A stretch of 64,000 nucleotides of DNA from Myxococcus llanfairpwllgwyngyllgogerychwyrndrobwllllantysiliogogogochensis (GCF_006636215.1 NZ_VIFM01000002.1:1-64000), one strand, 5' to 3'; positions 16,240 through 25,709 are shown, numbered from the stretch's first letter. The notes: generated by a model not told the origin, from the sequence alone. Made by a program: numbers and translations.

Positions 16240-17556
16240 CTACTCCCGCAACACAGTGAGGCCCGTGTCGGTCAGGACGTAGAGCATGGCGGGTGCCACG
16301 GTGGGGTCGTACACGAGCTGGAGCACCTGCTTTCCATTCACGGAGTCCACGCGGGTGAGCGTCTCTGCGTCCTCCTCGATGCGCCACAGGCCCTCGTCAT
16401 CGGTGCCCACGTAGACGATGCCCCCGTCGGTGGCCGCCAGCGCCGTCACGTTGTCGGAGGGCAGGGCGGTGATGCGCGTGTAGTTCGCGCTGGAGCGATC
16501 CGTCTGCTCCATGCGCCACAGGCCGAAGTCGCGACTGCCCACCCACGTGGCACCCGCCTTCGTGCGGGCAATGGCGCGCCAGTGGTCGAACTCCTCCAGG
16601 CTGTTGAGCTGAGAGTTGTGCCCCTTGTAGCTCCAGGGCACCGGGCCCTCCCAGGTGCGCTCCTTGTCGAAGTCCTCCAGCACGCCATTGGGCTCCAGGA
16701 TGCCCACCAGCCAGTCATTGGCCACCAGCACTTCACCGTCGGGGCCAAGTCCGAGCCCCCAGTTGAAGCCCGCCTGGAGTGACTGGGACACGCTGCCGTC
16801 CTCGCGCGGTGTCTCGCGATACCAGGCCGCGTGACGGTGGCTGTTGTATGTGAGGCCGCGAATCAGCGTCACGCCGTGGTTGGTGCCGATGTAGACATCT
16901 CCCCGGTCCCTCCCGCGCATCACCCGCTGACAGGTGAGGACCGAGCGGTCCTCGTCGTAGTGGAAGTCATTGGTGTTGCGGAGGCCGAGCTGCTGCTTGC
17001 CGCCGGATACGCCCGCGCTGCGCCACAGGTGCTCCTCCAACTCCACCTTGCCGTCGGACCCCAGGCGCACCGCGTCCAGGTCACCCTTCTGGTACTCCGC
17101 GAAGCGCTCCGCGGAGTAGTGAGGCTCTCCCTCCAGGGGAATGTATGCGTGGGGCTTTTCCGGCACCTCGGGCTGAAGCTCGTAGGTGTGGTAGCCCACG
17201 TAGGCGCGCCCCGCCTCGCCACCGCAGATGACGGTGGCGCCGAGCGCCTTCTTGTCCCGACCGAAGCCCTCCGCTGCCTGTCCGACGCCGCGCGTCCACG
17301 TGGGGGCCGTGTCGCCGGGACGCAGCACGCCGATCTCCGCGCCCTTCAGCAGCCAGATGTTGTGCCCTTCGTCGACGCCGATGCTCTGGACACCGGCGCC
17401 AATGCCAAACGACGCCGCGTAGTCCTTCACCGCGTCCGTGGGCCAGGGGCCCGGGCCATCAGGCGAATCGATGTCGTCCGCGTCGGAGGAGTCACCGCAT
17501 GCGCCGAGGAACACCGCCATGCCCACTGCCGTCGCCCATCGCCACCCACCGCGCAT
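16240..17556 (-). CDS. Lipoprotein with ligand-binding sensor-type beta-propeller
   Basis: 438 residues. Lipobox LGAC in VGMAVFLGACGDSSD, then an acidic Asp-rich linker (SSDADDIDSPDGPG). The rest shows repeated short blades of the kind seen in two-component regulator propellers and WD40-like folds: GHNIWLLKG, GDVYIGTNHGVTLIRG, GEVLVANDWLVGILEP, GATWVGSRDFGLWRMEQ, GIVYVGTDDEGLWRIEE, AMLYVLTDTGLTVLRE. These match the Reg_prop-like pattern of W/Y-x-G-T-x-x-G-L. No kinase domain is attached, so it is a free exported propeller. ATG at 17556 with GGGAGGGTGG just upstream; the longer frame adds only non-signal sequence. Convergent with the RCC1 gene and 260 bases downstream of the permease gene on the same strand. 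Confidence 0.85.
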   Translation of the reverse strand: MRGGWRWATAVGMAVFLGACGDSSDADDIDSPDGPGPWPTDAVKDYAASFGIGAGVQSIGVDEGHNIWLLKGAEIGVLRPGDTAPTWTRGVGQAAEGFGRDKKALGATVICGGEAGRAYVGYHTYELQPEVPEKPHAYIPLEGEPHYSAERFAEYQKGDLDAVRLGSDGKVELEEHLWRSAGVSGGKQQLGLRNTNDFHYDEDRSVLTCQRVMRGRDRGDVYIGTNHGVTLIRGLTYNSHRHAAWYRETPREDGSVSQSLQAGFNWGLGLGPDGEVLVANDWLVGILEPNGVLEDFDKERTWEGPVPWSYKGHNSQLNSLEEFDHWRAIARTKAGATWVGSRDFGLWRMEQTDRSSANYTRITALPSDNVTALAATDGGIVYVGTDDEGLWRIEEDAETLTRVDSVNGKQVLQLVYDPTVAPAMLYVLTDTGLTVLRE

Positions 17557-17816
17557 CCACCCTCCCAGGGCATCTCGCTGCCGCCAGATGCACAGCAAGG
17601 CGTATGCCCGACGGGGGTGGGAAAATGACTTCCCACCGTGGGGAATCCAGGAGGAGCCGGCGCAGTGCTGAGCGTGGCCGGACTGAAAGATGACAACCCG
17701 ATGGTGAGCCGCTGTCGCCCGGGCTCGCACCTGATGGAACGATGTTTCCTCTCAGCTCGGCGCGGGGTCCACCTCGGCCCGCGGGGTGGAGAGCCTCGAG
17801 CCGTCAGGTCAGCGCC

Positions 17817-20246
17817 TCAGTCCGCGGACATCGCCACGCCGGGCGACACCTTCGAGGCCCGGCGCGCGGGCAGCCAACTGGCCAGCGCCACCACGGTGAG
17901 CAGGAGCACCGGCACCGCCAGGAAGGTCAGCGGGTCCGTCGCGCTCACGTCGTACAGCATGCCCTCCAGCACCTGGGACATCGCCAGCGCCAACAGCAAT
18001 CCCACGCCCAGGCCCACCGCGCACATCCGCAGCGCCTGCCTCATCACCAGCCGCACCACGTCCGCCGGCATCGCTCCCAGCGCCAGCCGGATGCCCAGCT
18101 CCCGCCGGCGCTGCGCCACGCTGTACGCCATCAACCCGTAGATACCCAGCGACGCCAGCGCCACCGCCGACACCGCGAAGGCCAGGAGCAACACGCGCTG
18201 GAAGTTCCGGTCCGCCACCGAGCGCTCCAGGTTCGCCTCCAGCGTCGTGGGCTTGCGCATCGACAACTGCGAGTCGAGCTGCGCCATCTCCGCCTTCACC
18301 GCCGCCGCCACGCTCTCCATCGGCAGGCGGCTGCGCACCATCAGCGTCGTCCCCGGCCACGGAGTCTGCCCCAGCGGCGCGTAGAGCTCCGGCTCCGCCG
18401 GACTGTCCAGCGCCCGCCCTCGCACGTCTCCCACCACCCCCACCACCTCGCGCTCCACCTTGTCGCCGTAACCAATCATGACCCGCTTGCCGAGCACCTC
18501 CTCCCCAGGGAAGAAGCGCCGCGCGAAGGACTCGTTCACCACCACCACCGGCGGCGACGTCAACGTGTCCTGAGTCGTGAAGTCCCGGCCCCGCTTCAGC
18601 TGAATCCCCAGCGTCGCGAAGGCCCCGTCGCTCATCGCCCGGTAGCTGGTGTCCTGCTGCTCGCCCGGTGCCGTGGGCCGACCTGGGATATCCAACGTCA
18701 GGCTGATGCCTCCACCCGTCACCACGCCCGGCGTGACATGCGCCGCCGCCTCCACTCCCGCCTGCGCGCGCACCCGCTCCAGCAAGCGCGCGTAGAAGGT
18801 CGCCATCGTCTCGCCCGTGTAGCGCGCCGCCGGGAGGTTGTACCGCATCAGCGTCACGTTCTCGGACCGATAGCCCGGGTCCACCGCCGCCAGTCGCTGC
18901 GCGCTGCGCACCAACAACCCCGCCCCCACCAGCAACACCAACGCGAGCGCCACCTGCGTGGACACCAGCACGGCGCGCCAGCGCAACGCGGACTTGCTGG
19001 CGCTCGTGCCACGTGTGCTCTGGAGCAGACCGCCGAGGCTCGCCTTCACCGCCGTGCCCAGCGGCGCCAACCCGCACAACAACGCCACCGCGAGCACCAA
19101 CCCCGCCGTATACACGAGCGCCAGTCCGTCCACGCTCACCGTCTGCACCTGCTGCACGGACTCGGGCAGGAGCGCGCTCAGCGCATCCGTGCCCCAGGTT
19201 CCCAACAGCAATCCCAACACTCCGCCCGTGACGGCCAGCAACGAGCCCTCCGCCAACAACTGCCGCGCCAACGCGAGCCGACCCGCTCCCAGCGCCGTGC
19301 GCACCGCGAACTCCTGCTGCCGAGCCAGCGCGCGCGCCAGCAGCAACTGCGCCACGTTGACGCAGGCGATGAGCAGCAACAACGACACCGCACCCAGAAG
19401 CAGCAGCGCGGGACGGCGCGTGTCCTGGGACAGCCGCGCCTGCAAGCCCATCACCGTCGCGCTCGTGCGCTGGTTGGAGTCCGGATACGCCTGCGTCAGC
19501 GCCGCCATCACCGAGCGAGCCTCCGCGTTAGCCTGCTCCACCGTCGCTCCGGGCGCCAGCCGCGCCATGCCCACGAGCAGGTGCGTGCCTCGGCTGTCCC
19601 AGTTGTCACGGATGAAGTCCTGCGAGGCCAGCGAGGCCCAGAGCCCCAGCGGCTCGCTGGCGCCCTCCCTCGGAAAGTCGAACCCCTGCGGCATCACCCC
19701 GACGACCTGGTAGGCGTTTCCCTCCATCTCCACCATGCGCTCCAGGACGCGCGGGTCCGCCCCGAAGCGGCGCTTCCACAGCCCGTGCGAAATCACCACC
19801 GCGCGTGCGCCGTTGGGCAGGAACTCCTCGTCGATGAGCACCCGACCGAGCAGGGGCTTCACCCCCGCCACGCGGAAGAAGTCCTCCGACACCGCCGCGG
19901 CCTCCACCCGCTCGGGCTCCAGATTCGGCCCGGTGAGCGTGACGCCATTGACGTCGAAGGCCACGAAGCCGTCGAAGGACTTCACCTTCTGCCGCAGGTC
20001 CTCCGCGTCCAGCCGCGACAGGCCCGTGTTCCGGTCCGTCCGCTGCGTGTCCTGCCCCCACACCGACAGCAGCTTGTCCGCTCCAGGGAGGGGAAGCGGG
20101 CGCAGCAGGAGCGCGCTCACCACGCTGAAGAGCATGGTGTTCGCGCCGATGCCGAGCGCCAGCGCCAGCACCGTCGCCAGCGTGAAGCCGGGGCTGCGAC
20201 GCAGTGAGCGGGCGCCGTGGCGCAGGTCCTGGATGAAAGAGGGCAT
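17817..20246 (-). CDS. ADOP-type ABC transporter permease (MacB/FtsX-like, duplicated)
   Basis: 809 residues. Two FtsX-like permease halves, each preceded by a MacB-PCD-like periplasmic region: N-terminal TM (TLATVLALALGIGANTMLFSVVSALLLRPLP), FtsX core (SLLLLIACVNVAQLLLARALARQQEFAVRTALGAGR), central TM (RAVLVSTQVALALVLLVGAGLLVRS) and a second FtsX core (VALASLGIYGLMAYSVAQRRRELGIRLALGA) with TM to the end. The opening QDLRHGARSLRRSPGFT is diagnostic of the ADOP (acidobacterial duplicated orphan permease) family. No ATPase gene is adjacent, as usual for ADOPs, so its partner, substrate and direction are unknown. The ATG at 20246 has GAGGTGGGG at good distance; the ATG at 20264 six codons earlier has none. 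Confidence 0.93.
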   Translation of the reverse strand: MPSFIQDLRHGARSLRRSPGFTLATVLALALGIGANTMLFSVVSALLLRPLPLPGADKLLSVWGQDTQRTDRNTGLSRLDAEDLRQKVKSFDGFVAFDVNGVTLTGPNLEPERVEAAAVSEDFFRVAGVKPLLGRVLIDEEFLPNGARAVVISHGLWKRRFGADPRVLERMVEMEGNAYQVVGVMPQGFDFPREGASEPLGLWASLASQDFIRDNWDSRGTHLLVGMARLAPGATVEQANAEARSVMAALTQAYPDSNQRTSATVMGLQARLSQDTRRPALLLLGAVSLLLLIACVNVAQLLLARALARQQEFAVRTALGAGRLALARQLLAEGSLLAVTGGVLGLLLGTWGTDALSALLPESVQQVQTVSVDGLALVYTAGLVLAVALLCGLAPLGTAVKASLGGLLQSTRGTSASKSALRWRAVLVSTQVALALVLLVGAGLLVRSAQRLAAVDPGYRSENVTLMRYNLPAARYTGETMATFYARLLERVRAQAGVEAAAHVTPGVVTGGGISLTLDIPGRPTAPGEQQDTSYRAMSDGAFATLGIQLKRGRDFTTQDTLTSPPVVVVNESFARRFFPGEEVLGKRVMIGYGDKVEREVVGVVGDVRGRALDSPAEPELYAPLGQTPWPGTTLMVRSRLPMESVAAAVKAEMAQLDSQLSMRKPTTLEANLERSVADRNFQRVLLLAFAVSAVALASLGIYGLMAYSVAQRRRELGIRLALGAMPADVVRLVMRQALRMCAVGLGVGLLLALAMSQVLEGMLYDVSATDPLTFLAVPVLLLTVVALASWLPARRASKVSPGVAMSAD

Positions 20247-20396
20247 GCCCCACCTCAAAGCCATTCGCGTGCCAACCCGACGCCCCGACTCAAGGGCGCG
20301 AAGTGACGACGTGCGTCGTCAGGGGAGCCTCGTCCACTGTGCGCTTGTGGGACGGCCGCGTTCGGAGGTGGCACGTCCGCCTCCAGGGAAAACGAC

Positions 20397-22250
20397 CTAG
20401 ACGCGCAGGGGTGGTTCGATGAGCGCGGGCGGCGTGGCCTTCGAGTCATCCGGCTCGTACGCGGGCGCATGGGGACCCGCGTGGACCTGCTTCCACTTGC
20501 GAGGCACCCGCTCGATTCCCACCGGGTACACCAGGAGGTGCCCCGCTTCGTTGATGTGCAGGCGCAGGAAGTTCTTCCAGTCCGGCAGCGCCAGCGAGAT
20601 GAACGCCTCGTTCGAGTGCGCCCCGAAGACGTTGACGCTCAGCCACAGGTAGAGCCCCATGACGAAGGGGCCGACCAGGAAGCCGCCCAGGAACGTCAGC
20701 CCCGAGGACATCAGGAACTTGCCCGCCAGGTGTGCCCAGCCCGCCGTGCAGTTGAGTCCGTCCGGCGTCAGCTCCGGACAGATGCCCAGCCCGCTCACCG
20801 CGATGTACGTCCCACCCCAGGCCACGAAGAAGGCCGCGAGGATGTGCCCCAGTCCGTGCAGCGTGCCCGCCAACCACCGCCACTTCCCGAACGCCGCGTC
20901 GGCCAGCCCGATGAGCCCGCCGATGGTGCCCAGCCCCAGCACCATCGTCCAGGGACGGCTCACCATGCTGTTGGCCACCGCCATCACGACGTCGCCGAGC
21001 TGAGCGACGCCCAGCGAGCCCACCTCCGCGTACGCGGCCAGCGCGAGCAGCAGATACAGCGCCCCGGTCATCAAGCCGAACAGCGGGCTGTAGCGGATGA
21101 GGAACAGGTTCTTTCGCGCGAGCTTCCGCGAGGTGCGCTCGTCCGGGAAGCTCTTCTCCAGCTTGTACCCGTCGCGCAGCACGTGCGCCTTGGGCGCGTG
21201 CGTGGGGTGCAGGAACGCACCGCCTCCGCCCGCCGTGATTTTCTGCCGGCCCGCGGCATCCTCGTGGCGCCGGTAGTGGTGCAGGTCTCCCGCGAGGAAG
21301 ACGCTGATGCGCCGGCCGAGCACCTTCTCCTGGAGGTACTCCAGGTTGTTCTCCAGGTAGCTGCCCTTGCGTCGCTGCGTGGCCGCGAGAATCCACGCCG
21401 GCTCCGCGTTGCAGAGGATGACGCGGTCCTCCGGGCCCATGCTCTCCGCCACCTGCCGGAAGTACTCCACCTGCGGCACGTCGATGTCGCTGTTGAGCTG
21501 CACGTCCGTGCCGATGAGCCACCAGCGGTGCGGCAGCTTCAGCGCGAAGTAGCTGCGGCTCTGCCGCGTGCGCCGTCCGGCAATCCACCGGTTCGCGCAG
21601 AACAGCCGCATGAAGGAAGACAGGCCGTCATACCAGTCGTGGTTGCCCGGGATGACGAACAGGTCTGGATTGGGCGCGACCGAGCGACGCATGGCCGCTT
21701 CGTAGGGCTGTATCAGCCGCTCCTCGTAGGTCTCACGGCTGGCGCCGGGGTAGACGCCGTCGCCGCCAGAGACGAGCACGCGTCCACGCTTCGTGTCGTA
21801 TTCACCCGCCCTGGGTTGTCCTCGCACGGTCAGCTTCAGCTCCGGCAGGGCCAGCAGTCGCGCCACCGTGTACGTGGAGTCCCAGCCGTCTCCCGTGTCC
21901 GCGACGTAGTCGAGCCAGAAGTCGCCGTCGGGCAGCGTCTCCTGCGAGTAGTCGAAGTAGGGCTCCTGCGGACGCACCACCGCTTCGATGAGGCGATGGT
22001 CCGCGCGCGCGCCGAACACGGCCGCCACGAGTGCATCCAGGCCCGTGCGCAACAGCTGGGCCGGGTGCAGCCAGCGCACCATGCCCGCGTGCCGCCGAGG
22101 CTTCGTCGCCGTGCCGCTGTCGGAGATGAGCGCGGCTTCGTTTCTCGACTCCACCAGGTGAGGACGCTCACCCGTCGTCACCTTCGCGGACTGTGTCGCG
22201 GGTGCCTCGCCGTCCTTGCGCGCCGCCGCCCCGTCCCGCTCACTTGCCAT
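20397..22250 (-). CDS. Metallophosphoesterase with C-terminal membrane domain
   Basis: 617 residues. Calcineurin-like phosphoesterase signature elements: GDFWLDYVADTGDGWDS (the D-x-G-D position), LVSGGDGVYPG, the Asn-His-Asp motif in VIPGNHDWYDG (about residues 208-217) and the final GDLHHY (about 318). These bind two metals and cleave phosphomonoesters or diesters. After about residue 390 there are five to six hydrophobic segments (LMTGALYLLLALAAYA, TMVLGLGTIGGLIGLAD, HILAAFFVAWGGTYIA, FLGGFLVGPFVMGLYLWLSVNVFG), so the enzyme is membrane-tethered. Substrate unknown. The ATG at 22250 lies inside the end of the cupin gene (11-base overlap), so the pair is translationally coupled. Confidence 0.92.
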   Translation of the reverse strand: MASERDGAAARKDGEAPATQSAKVTTGERPHLVESRNEAALISDSGTATKPRRHAGMVRWLHPAQLLRTGLDALVAAVFGARADHRLIEAVVRPQEPYFDYSQETLPDGDFWLDYVADTGDGWDSTYTVARLLALPELKLTVRGQPRAGEYDTKRGRVLVSGGDGVYPGASRETYEERLIQPYEAAMRRSVAPNPDLFVIPGNHDWYDGLSSFMRLFCANRWIAGRRTRQSRSYFALKLPHRWWLIGTDVQLNSDIDVPQVEYFRQVAESMGPEDRVILCNAEPAWILAATQRRKGSYLENNLEYLQEKVLGRRISVFLAGDLHHYRRHEDAAGRQKITAGGGGAFLHPTHAPKAHVLRDGYKLEKSFPDERTSRKLARKNLFLIRYSPLFGLMTGALYLLLALAAYAEVGSLGVAQLGDVVMAVANSMVSRPWTMVLGLGTIGGLIGLADAAFGKWRWLAGTLHGLGHILAAFFVAWGGTYIAVSGLGICPELTPDGLNCTAGWAHLAGKFLMSSGLTFLGGFLVGPFVMGLYLWLSVNVFGAHSNEAFISLALPDWKNFLRLHINEAGHLLVYPVGIERVPRKWKQVHAGPHAPAYEPDDSKATPPALIEPPLRV

Positions 22251-22860
22251 GGGGGATGTTCTCCCTCGGGCCCTGGGTGAAGCGCTGCTCGGGCCCGGGG
22301 CCGGCGTAGACCTGCACGGCCTTGAAGGGCGCGCCTGGAGAGACGACGCGTGCCGAGTGCTTCGCTCCCGCGGGGATGTAGACCGCGTCGCCCTTGCTCA
22401 CGCGCATCGTCTGCCCCGACACCGTCATGTCCGCGTCGCCTTCCTCGATGTAGAGAATCTCGACGCTCGTGTCGTGCGTGTGTTCGGGGACCTCGCCTCC
22501 GGGCTGGAGCTCCAGCAGCGTCAGCGAGGCGGCGGTGGCGCCCGTGCCCTCGTTGAGGAACAGCGTCGCGCGGCCCTTGCCTCCCGCGATGATGTGACGC
22601 GGGGCCTCGGCGGTGGTGACGCGGTGTCGCATGGGCTTCGTGCCCGGCGCGGCGGTGGGGTTCGAGGCGTGAGCGCTTCGCGTGTCGGCGGGTGGCGTGG
22701 GCTTCGCGCCTGGCGCGGCGGTGGCTCGCGATGTGTCGACAGTCGGACGGGGCGAGCTCACACCGGGCGATGTCTGGGGCGCGGGCTCGCCGGCCCAGGT
22801 TGGAGTGGCGATACCGAGCCCCATGAGGGCCAGCGCGGAGATCTGGAGTCGTGGACTCAT
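22240..22860 (-). CDS. Exported cupin-domain protein
   Basis: 206 residues. Signal peptide (MSPRLQISALALMGLGIATPTWAG), then a low-complexity Pro/Ala/Thr/Ser linker (about residues 25-75), then a single cupin domain: LELQPGGEVPEHTHDTSVEILYIEEGDADM with the metal His pair (HTH) and Glu, and second motif GDAVYIPAGAKHSARV with the final His. Cupins of this type bind a divalent metal and can be enzymes or sugar-binding proteins; the exported form is unusual. The stop overlaps the start of the metallophosphoesterase gene. Divergent from the thioesterase gene (98 bases). Confidence 0.9.
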   Translation of the reverse strand: MSPRLQISALALMGLGIATPTWAGEPAPQTSPGVSSPRPTVDTSRATAAPGAKPTPPADTRSAHASNPTAAPGTKPMRHRVTTAEAPRHIIAGGKGRATLFLNEGTGATAASLTLLELQPGGEVPEHTHDTSVEILYIEEGDADMTVSGQTMRVSKGDAVYIPAGAKHSARVVSPGAPFKAVQVYAGPGPEQRFTQGPRENIPHGK

Positions 22861-22958
22861 CGTGTAGCTGGATTATCACGGCCACGGCCCCTGACTGGAG
22901 AGCAGGCAGGCGGTGTTCTTCGTTCCCTCATGGCCTCGACTGGGGCACCCTGCCCGAC

Positions 22959-23420
22959 ATGGCGGACCTCACCTCCCAGGACTTCCCCGTTGCCGTCCCC
23001 TTCACCCTGCACTGGAGTGAGATGGACGCGTTCGGCCACGCCAACAACGCCCGGACCTTCACGTGGTTCGAGTCCGCCCGCATCTCCTACCTGGTGCGCA
23101 TCGGAATGACGGGTCCGTCGGGCACGGGAGAGACCCGGGCCCCGGGCGGCGTGGGCCCCATCCTCAAGGCCACCCAGGCCGAATACGTGCGCCCCGTCGT
23201 CTTCCCGGCGCGCCTCGTGGCCTGCGCGCGCGTCTCCCGCATCGGCACGACGTCCGTCACGCTGGAGCACGCCGTGTTCGGCGAGGAGGACGGTGTGCTC
23301 TACACGAAGGGCACCGCCGTCATCGTCACCCTGAACTACGTCACCAACGACACCGTCCCCGTGCCCGCGCACCTGCGCGCCGCCATCGAGGCCGTGGAGG
23401 GACGGTCCTTCGGGACATGA
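22959..23420 (+). CDS. Acyl-CoA thioesterase of the 4-hydroxybenzoyl-CoA thioesterase type
   Basis: 153-residue hotdog-fold thioesterase hydrolysing an acyl-CoA or acyl-ACP in the cytoplasm. The 4HBT signature is clear: LHWSEMDAFGHANNARTFTWFESARISYL with the catalytic Asp in MDAFGH and the long hotdog helix, followed by beta strands AEYVRPVVFPARLVACARVSRIGTTSVTLEHAV. Length is typical (130-160). The ATG at 22959 is chosen because MADLTSQDFPVAVPF leads directly into the fold; an upstream in-frame ATG at 22851 overlaps the divergent cupin start. Chain-length preference cannot be told from sequence. Followed after 55 bases by a methyltransferase gene on the same strand. Confidence 0.9.
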   Translation: MADLTSQDFPVAVPFTLHWSEMDAFGHANNARTFTWFESARISYLVRIGMTGPSGTGETRAPGGVGPILKATQAEYVRPVVFPARLVACARVSRIGTTSVTLEHAVFGEEDGVLYTKGTAVIVTLNYVTNDTVPVPAHLRAAIEAVEGRSFGT

Positions 23421-23475
23421 GACCTCCGGAGCGACTCACTCCAAGACGGGACTTGTGCTCACGGAGCCCGTGCGC

Positions 23476-24246
23476 ATGAGTGACTCCGTGCTCGGGTTCT
23501 ACGAGGGGCTGGCGGAGGAGTACCACCTGCTCTTCGTCAACTGGGCGCAGTCGGTGGAGCGGCAGGGCGCCGCGCTGGATGCGCTGCTGCGTCGCTGTGG
23601 CGAGCCTCCCCCTCGGCGCGTGCTGGACTGCGCGTGCGGCATCGGCACCCAGGCCCTGGGGCTCGCGGGCCGAGGCTACGTCGTCCACGCCACGGACTTG
23701 AGCCCCGCCGCCGTGGCTCGCGCCGAGCGCGAAGCGCGCGCCATGGGCATCACGCTGACCACGGGCGTCGCGGACATGCGGCATCTGGACACGCAGGTGT
23801 CAGGCACCTTCCACCTGGTGCTCGCCTTCGACAACGCCGTGCCGCACCTGCTCACCGACGAGGACCTGGATGCCGCGGCGCACGCGATGGCCTCCAAGCT
23901 GAAACCGGGCGGCATGCTGGCGCTGAGCGTGCGCGACTACGACTTGTTGATGGCGCAGCAGCCGCGCTTCACCTCGGAGCGTGTGCTGGATGCACCCGAG
24001 GGTCGTCGGATTCTGTTTCAGGTCTGGGACTGGGCCGCCGACGGCCGCACGTACAAGGTGCACCAGTTCATCCTTCGTCCCGAGGGCGCGGGCTGGCAGG
24101 CGACGGAGCACACCGGCGTCTACCGGGCCCTCCAGCGCGTGGAGGTGGAGCGCGCGCTGACCCGGGCGGGGCTGATGGATACACGCTGGTACTCGCCCGA
24201 GGAGACCGGCTTCCACCAGCCCATCCTCACCGCGCGCAGGCCGTGA
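23476..24246 (+). CDS. SAM-dependent class I methyltransferase
   Basis: 256 residues with a Rossmann-type methyltransferase domain: VLDCACGIGTQALGLAGRGY is motif I, HATDLSPAAVARAE the acidic strand-2 motif, ADMRHL then FHLVLAFDNAVPHLL motif post-II, and LKPGGMLALSVRDYD motif III. This layout and the final GFHQPILTARRP resemble glycine/sarcosine-type and other small-molecule methyltransferases, but the substrate is not determined. The ATG at 23476 gives MSDSVLGFYEGLAEEYHLLF; a GTG at 23455 is an alternative seven codons earlier. Possibly cotranscribed with the thioesterase. Ends 3 bases before the convergent hypothetical gene. Confidence 0.9.
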   Translation: MSDSVLGFYEGLAEEYHLLFVNWAQSVERQGAALDALLRRCGEPPPRRVLDCACGIGTQALGLAGRGYVVHATDLSPAAVARAEREARAMGITLTTGVADMRHLDTQVSGTFHLVLAFDNAVPHLLTDEDLDAAAHAMASKLKPGGMLALSVRDYDLLMAQQPRFTSERVLDAPEGRRILFQVWDWAADGRTYKVHQFILRPEGAGWQATEHTGVYRALQRVEVERALTRAGLMDTRWYSPEETGFHQPILTARRP

Positions 24247-24249
24247 GGC

Positions 24250-25512
24250 TCAGCCGCCGCCGCGCTTCACGTCCGCCGGAGCATTGGGGTGGCGCGTGAG
24301 CAACATGCGCAACTGAGGCTGGCGGCGCACCGCCTCCTGTTTCAACAGGTGCGCGATGAGGGGCGGTGGCGCCGCGCTCCAGCGGGCGATGTTCTGGATG
24401 AGCATCGGTGAGCGATACGTGCGCCCGCACAAGAGCGACGCCGTCTTGCCGTCCACGGACATGCCGATGAGCGACGCGAGCGCTCGGCCTTCCGTGTTGA
24501 GGATGAGCTCCACCTTCTCCTCGGCGGGGCCGGTGGTGAAGCGTTGACGGAGGACCTCGCGTGAAGAGCGCCGCGTGCCTTCCGGCACGTCGCGGTCGAT
24601 GGTCACCTTGTACAGCTCCATCAGTCGCCGCGAGCTCCACAGGCGCCGGAAGAGTCCGGAGGGGAGCTGTGGATTGCGCACCAGCCACCGGCGCACGCCC
24701 GTGTCCGCGGTGAAGGCCGCGCGGCCACAGAGCGCCTCCAGTCCCACGGGGTTGCGGTGGTTGCGCGCGATGAGCCGCGCATGCGCGAGCCCCACGCGAG
24801 AGTTCTCCAGCACCGCCTTGACGACGGAAGGCAGCGGGTCGAAGCACAGCGCGGACAGCTCCGGGTCTTCACACGCGCGAGCCAGCGCCACGCGTTGGTC
24901 CTCCGTTTGCGGATGCAACCGCGTCTCGAAGAGCTGGCGGAAGTTGCCCAGCGCGACTTCAGGCACGTCCTCCGTGTCCTCTTCCGGAGCCTCGCCGTCA
25001 TGGGCTCCGGACTCCGAGGAGTCGGGCTCCTCCGCCTCCTGGGGCAGCAGGTCGAGCATCGGCAGTTCCTCGTCCGGCGACGAGGCTTCCGTGGCGGGTG
25101 CGGCGAGCGGCTCGTAGCCCGGGCTCACCGTGGAGGGCGAGGCGGTGCGCGGTGCGGGCGCCGAGCCACCGACAGGGGAGGGGGCCGTGACAACAGGGCC
25201 TCCTGTGGCTGCTCCGCCTGGGGGCATCGTGGCCAGGGGCCTCGCGGTGCTGGGGAAGGGCGGCGTGGGGCTCGTGGCGGAGGAACTCCTCGCGGCGGGC
25301 GCTGGTTGCTGCGCGGCGGGGAGCAGCGCGCCTTGCGACACCAGGCGCGTGAGGATGCCCTGGAGTCGCTCGGGAGGCAGGCCGGTGAGGGCGGGCAGAT
25401 TCCGCGCGGCGGTCGCTCCATCCAGCCGCGAGAGCACGAAGCCTTCTTCCGCGCTGAGCACCAGGGAGCGCAGGTCCACCTGGGGGTTCGGCTTGGGAAT
25501 CCAATCCGTCAT
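24250..25512 (-). CDS. Myxobacterial hypothetical: winged-helix-like N-terminus, disordered linker, helical repeat C-terminus
   Basis: 420 residues. Residues 1-65 (WIPKPNPQVDLRSLVLSAEEGFVLSRLDG ... LPPERLQGILTRLVSQGALL) look like a small winged-helix or DUF4388-related module that recurs in myxobacterial regulatory proteins. Residues about 65-185 are Pro/Ala/Ser-rich and acidic, likely disordered. From about 190 there is a repeated helical pattern with RNHRNPVGLEALCG, RRWLVRNPQLPSGLFRRLW and LLTRHPNAPADVKRG, i.e. short units around (R/L)NP or HPNAP that resemble HEAT-like or variant leucine-rich repeats. No catalytic motif. Probably a cytoplasmic scaffold or regulator. A start one ATG earlier (25530) is possible; the chosen ATG follows GGGAG. 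Confidence 0.8.
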   Translation of the reverse strand: MTDWIPKPNPQVDLRSLVLSAEEGFVLSRLDGATAARNLPALTGLPPERLQGILTRLVSQGALLPAAQQPAPAARSSSATSPTPPFPSTARPLATMPPGGAATGGPVVTAPSPVGGSAPAPRTASPSTVSPGYEPLAAPATEASSPDEELPMLDLLPQEAEEPDSSESGAHDGEAPEEDTEDVPEVALGNFRQLFETRLHPQTEDQRVALARACEDPELSALCFDPLPSVVKAVLENSRVGLAHARLIARNHRNPVGLEALCGRAAFTADTGVRRWLVRNPQLPSGLFRRLWSSRRLMELYKVTIDRDVPEGTRRSSREVLRQRFTTGPAEEKVELILNTEGRALASLIGMSVDGKTASLLCGRTYRSPMLIQNIARWSAAPPPLIAHLLKQEAVRRQPQLRMLLTRHPNAPADVKRGGG

Positions 25513-25683
25513 CAGCTCCGAGTCTCCCACGACCCGTGTACGAGGTGGAGAGGGCCCGTCTCGCGATGCATGACGAGCGGAAAACTGTGAAGCGACGGCA
25601 TGCGCCAGGGGCGACGAGGGGCGCGAGAAGCCGTCCCAAGAGGCCGCGAGCCCTCATGCCAGAGGTGCTGGTTTTCCTGCTTT

Positions 25684-25709
25684 TTCTAGTGCTGTCCCTG
25701 GCGCTAGAA
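25684..25709. promoter_or_regulatory. Inverted repeat upstream of secreted Cys-rich protein
   Basis: TTCTAGTGC (25684-25692) and GCGCTAGAA (25701-25709), 8 of 9 positions symmetric with an 8-base spacer, 66 bases upstream of the ATG at 25775 in the divergent region. It is the only AT-richer element here and may be an operator or promoter element. Confidence 0.35.

Noticed and set aside
17742-20207. 821-codon open frame on the plus strand
   Set aside because: It is antisense to the ADOP permease; its product is dominated by Arg, His and Gln with no domain, as expected for the codon-aligned antisense frame of high-GC genes.
17817-20246. Complete MacB-type efflux system
   Set aside because: No ATPase or periplasmic adaptor gene is adjacent and the opening motif is that of the orphan ADOP family.
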